In this document: piece after piece, positions 5,219 through 7,268 of the stretch | Layout of the letters: each line of letters starts with the position of its first letter | Position numbering within the stretch: the first letter of the stretch is position 1 | Assembly: GCA_902783925.1 (NCBI GenBank) | Contig: CACZSV010000066.1 | Coordinates: 1 to 7,268, forward strand | Reading direction: 5' to 3' | Length of the DNA stretch: 7,268 bases | Origin: an uncultured Coriobacteriaceae bacterium | Lineage (GTDB): Bacteria > Actinomycetota > Coriobacteriia > Coriobacteriales > QAMH01 | Notes under the pieces: model-generated | What the model saw: the letters and a program-made list of their open reading frames with translations, nothing else | The model's database searches: none | What the model was told of the DNA's origin: nothing | Translations under genes and position numbers: made by a program

Positions 5219-6529
5219 ATGGCGTATCGTCGTAACAAGGGCGGGCTCGACATAAGCGGAGCCACGGGGAGACGACCGCCCAAGCTGAGCGGATCGAACA
5301 AGAAGCGTTCGGGCCTTTCCACCGGGCAAAGTGCCCAGCAACGAATTGCCATGTCGCGTGCGGCAAAAGGGCGGGGAACCTATATACACCCGTCGGGCTA
5401 TGGCAAACAGAAGCGTTTTTCGCGCAGGGGAATTATCGTAGGCATCATCGTCGCCGTGCTGGCCTTGGCACTTGCCATAGGCGTTGGGTTCATCGTGTAC
5501 CAGCAAACGGTGCGCAACGCGCTCAAGCCAACGCTTGACCTGAAGGCCCTCGAAGCTGAGCTGACGAAGCCCAAGGAAAACGACACTTCCTATTGGAGCG
5601 TAATTGTAGAAACAAACGCATCTTCTGCAGAACAGGGGCGTGGTGAGGTCGCAAGCCTTGCGCTTGTTAATTCAAATTCAGACAATGCGACGCTCTCTAT
5701 ACTATGGATACCCACAGACACGCGCGTCTATATAGATGGATACGGATACCATACAATAGGCGATGCGTTTTCCCTGAGCGGAGAGGTAGGGATCGTCGAG
5801 GCGGTCGAGAAGCTCGCTTCGGTCGATATCGCGCATTATTTCGAGCTGAACGAAGCTGGCTTCAATCGATTTATGTCAAGTCTCGAACCGCTTTCGGTCG
5901 ACGTGTCGACGGCAAGCCGCGAAACGCTTTCGGCTGCTGTCTGCAAGAAGATATTTGGAACAAGCAGTGAGCAGATCTCCTCGCTTGCCGCAACTGTAAC
6001 CGAATGCATTGCAAGCGATGCCACGAGAAGCGAAATCGAAGCGGGCATACGTGCTTTGCATGGCATCAATATCGATACGTCGTTCTATCAGACCAAAATG
6101 CCTTCGAAGACAGAAACGATCGACGGTGTGACGTGCTCTATCGTGGAAAGCGACAGCTGGAACACGATGGTCACGCGCACATCCAATGGCATGTCGCCCG
6201 TCGCGGACTCCACGGAAGTCAGTACTAATAATGTAACGCGCAGTAAATGCACCGTAGCGGTATGGAACGGCGTTGGTGTTTCGGGAGTGGCGAACGATTG
6301 CTCAAACGAGCTCAAGAAGCTGGGCTGGAACGTCATCAGCACGGGAAATGCAGCGCAATTCGTCTACGAGGAGACATTCGTCGTCTATAAGGATACAGAC
6401 GACGAAGCCGCAGCCCGCCTTCTGGCAAGCGATCTAGGCCAGGGTCGTGTCGTGCGCAGCGCCGCCCGGTACAGCTATACGGGCAATCTCTTGGTGGTCG
6501 TTGGCAAAGACTACAAACCGTACGAATAG
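5219..6529 (+). CDS. Membrane protein with degenerate LCP-like domain and LytR C-terminal domain
   Basis: The 436-residue product has a basic, Gly/Ser-rich cytoplasmic tail (residues 1-70), one membrane segment (about 71-94) and a long extracytoplasmic part. Residues 139-228 align by eye with the LytR-CpsA-Psr (LCP) domain, whose members attach cell-wall glycopolymers to peptidoglycan: GRGEVASLALVN, then LSILWIPTDTRVYIDGYGY, VEAVEKL and DIAHYFELNEAGF. Thr165 stands where IPRDT has its conserved Arg, Glu142-Val143 stand where the family has Asp-Thr, and no Arg-rich R-x-R...GD..R..RQ segment follows, so the transferase is probably inactive. Residues 343-432 are a good LytR_C domain (TVAVWNGVGVSGVAN to LLVVVGKDY). 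The ATG at 5219 follows GGGGAAAAG; a longer frame from 5141 would overlap murA and adds an unconvincing 26 residues. Its place next to murA fits a cell-envelope role, exact function unknown. Confidence 0.85.
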   Translation: MAYRRNKGGLDISGATGRRPPKLSGSNKKRSGLSTGQSAQQRIAMSRAAKGRGTYIHPSGYGKQKRFSRRGIIVGIIVAVLALALAIGVGFIVYQQTVRNALKPTLDLKALEAELTKPKENDTSYWSVIVETNASSAEQGRGEVASLALVNSNSDNATLSILWIPTDTRVYIDGYGYHTIGDAFSLSGEVGIVEAVEKLASVDIAHYFELNEAGFNRFMSSLEPLSVDVSTASRETLSAAVCKKIFGTSSEQISSLAATVTECIASDATRSEIEAGIRALHGINIDTSFYQTKMPSKTETIDGVTCSIVESDSWNTMVTRTSNGMSPVADSTEVSTNNVTRSKCTVAVWNGVGVSGVANDCSNELKKLGWNVISTGNAAQFVYEETFVVYKDTDDEAAARLLASDLGQGRVVRSAARYSYTGNLLVVVGKDYKPYE

Positions 6530-6599
6530 CATAAGCATTACCTGCTCATTGACTCACTGAGGAGCGCTCTGCGCACCCGCGCTGCCGACTCATGCAAGG

Positions 6600-6656
6600 G
6601 TTGTGTGCTGGCGCGATTCGGGTGCATGTATCCGCGCGTTGGAGCCCGTGCACAAC
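6600..6656 (+). terminator. Possible structured end of the murA operon transcript
   Basis: GTTGTGTGC (6600-6608) pairs with GTGCACAAC (6648-6656) over nine positions including two G-U pairs, and an inner GCGCG (6611-6615) pairs with CGCGC (6633-6637). An alternative small hairpin is CCCGT (6645-6649) with ACGGG (6655-6659). A run of six T follows only at 6670-6675, too far for a textbook intrinsic terminator and also part of the rRNA promoter palindrome. Bases 6530-6599 show nothing else. Confidence 0.3.
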
Positions 6657-6661
6657 GGGGG

Positions 6662-6725
6662 TTGAAAAATTTTTTCAAAAAAATTCAAAATAGTTCTTGA
6701 CACCCTCTCGGAGCATGCGTAATAT
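6662..6725 (+). promoter_or_regulatory. rRNA operon promoter P1 with A/T palindrome upstream
   Basis: TTGACA (6697-6702) is a perfect -35 and TAATAT (6720-6725) is the -10 after an ideal 17-base spacer; RNA would start near 6732. Upstream lies the palindrome TTGAAAAATTTTTTCAA (6662-6678) and further A-rich sequence reaching the -35, as in UP elements that bind the RNA polymerase alpha subunit. The position, about 450 bases before 16S, and the GC-rich CCTCGC after the -10 (6730-6735) fit a growth-rate-controlled rRNA promoter. Confidence 0.8.
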
Positions 6726-6814
6726 ATCGCCTCGCCGCTTCGGAGAGAACGACGTTCGGAACGGCAAAAGAGCAGGTCAACATGACTGTTCTTGTGTGAG
6801 TGACCAATTCGATC

Positions 6815-6878
6815 TTCAAAAATTTTTTGAAAAAGATTGAAAAAAGTTATTGACACGAATAAAGAGCGAGCGTAATAT
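6815..6878 (+). promoter_or_regulatory. rRNA operon promoter P2 with A/T palindrome upstream
   Basis: This copies the plan of P1, 153 bases downstream. TTGACA is at 6850-6855, the spacer is 17 bases and TAATAT is at 6873-6878, with RNA starting near 6885. The palindrome TTCAAAAATTTTTTGAA (6815-6831) ends 18 bases before the -35, exactly as in P1, and CCTCGC (6883-6888) again follows the -10 at the same distance. Tandem promoters are usual for rRNA operons. Confidence 0.82.
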
Positions 6879-6922
6879 ACTACCTCGCGCCGCAGATGAA
6901 GGAAACTTCAAAAAGCGGCAGG

Positions 6923-6944
6923 GGCGGACCCTAAAAAGTCCGTC
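6923..6944 (+). other. Hairpin in the rRNA leader after P2
   Basis: GGCGGAC (6923-6929) pairs with GTCCGTC (6938-6944) with one G-U pair around an 8-base A-rich loop. It lies in the leader RNA about 40 bases after the P2 start, ahead of the boxA-like site. A role as a boxB-like or processing element is possible but not shown. Confidence 0.4.
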
Positions 6945-6995
6945 TCGGAACCTTGAAAATCGGATACTGTTTGAACAAGTGATACAAGCCAACGA

Positions 6996-7008
6996 GTTCT
7001 TTGAATAA
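6996..7008 (+). promoter_or_regulatory. boxA-like antitermination site of the rRNA leader
   Basis: GTTCTTTGAATAA resembles the boxA element of bacterial rRNA leaders (E. coli TGCTCTTTAACAA; Gram-positive leaders often TGTTCTTTGAAAA). boxA RNA binds NusB and NusE (S10) so that RNA polymerase passes terminators in the long rRNA operon. It sits between P2 and 16S, the expected place. Confidence 0.6.
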
Positions 7009-7025
7009 TCACATGAAGGAACCCG

Positions 7026-7096
7026 CCTCGGTCAGATACCGAGGAAATCCTTAAAAAGAATTCTAAAGACGATCTCTTATTTCTACCAAGAGATCG
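7026..7096 (+). other. Two strong hairpins in the 16S leader, probably for folding or processing
   Basis: CCTCGGT (7026-7032) pairs with ACCGAGG (7038-7044) around 5 bases, and CGATCTCTT (7070-7078) pairs perfectly with AAGAGATCG (7088-7096) around 9 bases. Further on, an 8-base direct repeat CAGGGACC occurs at 7107-7114 and 7123-7130, and CAGAC (7163-7167) pairs with GTCTG (7173-7177) just before 16S. Such leader structures commonly guide pre-rRNA folding and RNase III cleavage. The partner strand after 16S is outside the window. Confidence 0.5.
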
Positions 7097-7180
7097 CATC
7101 CGGAAACAGGGACCTGTGAGAGCAGGGACCAAACCACCGGAATCAGATAAACCGTTAATGAGCAGACCTTGAGTCTGTTT

Positions 7181-7268
<88 letters not shown>

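Noticed and set aside
6592..6693. Short plus-strand frame of 33 codons before promoter P1
   Set aside because: No ribosome binding site, and it runs through the A/T palindrome of P1; it looks fortuitous.
6590..6856. Minus-strand 88-codon frame across the rRNA leader
   Set aside because: It crosses both rRNA promoter elements, includes low-complexity Phe/Lys codons from the A/T tracts and has no ribosome binding site.

Overview
The window looks like a chromosomal segment of a member of the Coriobacteriia (Actinomycetota), probably in or near the Eggerthellales. The main clue is the start of a 16S rRNA gene at the right edge, whose first 88 bases read like this class; moderately GC-rich coding sequence and a molybdenum-cofactor operon fit it. 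The genus is not resolved from so little rRNA.

Left part (1-3551): a truncated gene for a secreted protein of unknown function lies on the minus strand (1-239). Across a roughly 310-base divergent control region a plus-strand molybdenum cofactor (Moco) operon begins: mobB, moaA, moaC, a MogA/MoaB-family gene and, overlapping it by 8 bases, a small gene for a ribbon-helix-helix plus coiled-coil protein. MoaA and MoaC convert GTP to cyclic pyranopterin monophosphate, the MogA/MoaB protein activates molybdopterin by adenylylation, and MobB assists formation of the guanine dinucleotide form used by DMSO-reductase-family enzymes. MoaD, MoaE, MoeA and MobA are not in the window and must be elsewhere. 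The divergent region holds an almost perfect 29-base palindrome within a cluster of TCGGA-type motifs.

Middle part (3552-6529): a tRNA-Arg(UCU) gene stands alone between the Moco operon and a cell-envelope pair. The pair is murA (first committed step of peptidoglycan synthesis) and, 23 bases on, a membrane protein with a degenerate LCP-like domain and a LytR C-terminal domain.

Right part (6530-7268): a 650-base non-coding rRNA operon leader. It carries two tandem strong promoters built on the same plan (a 17-bp A/T palindrome, an 18-base gap, TTGACA, a 17-base spacer, TAATAT, and a CCTCGC segment), then a boxA-like sequence and several hairpins before the 16S gene.

Most of the window is ordinary core genome. 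The points that deserve a second look are the uncharacterised RHH/coiled-coil protein translationally coupled to the Moco genes and its possible link to the palindrome cluster upstream of mobB, the inactivated-looking LCP domain next to murA, the duplicated rRNA promoter module, and the two A-C mismatches in the tRNA.
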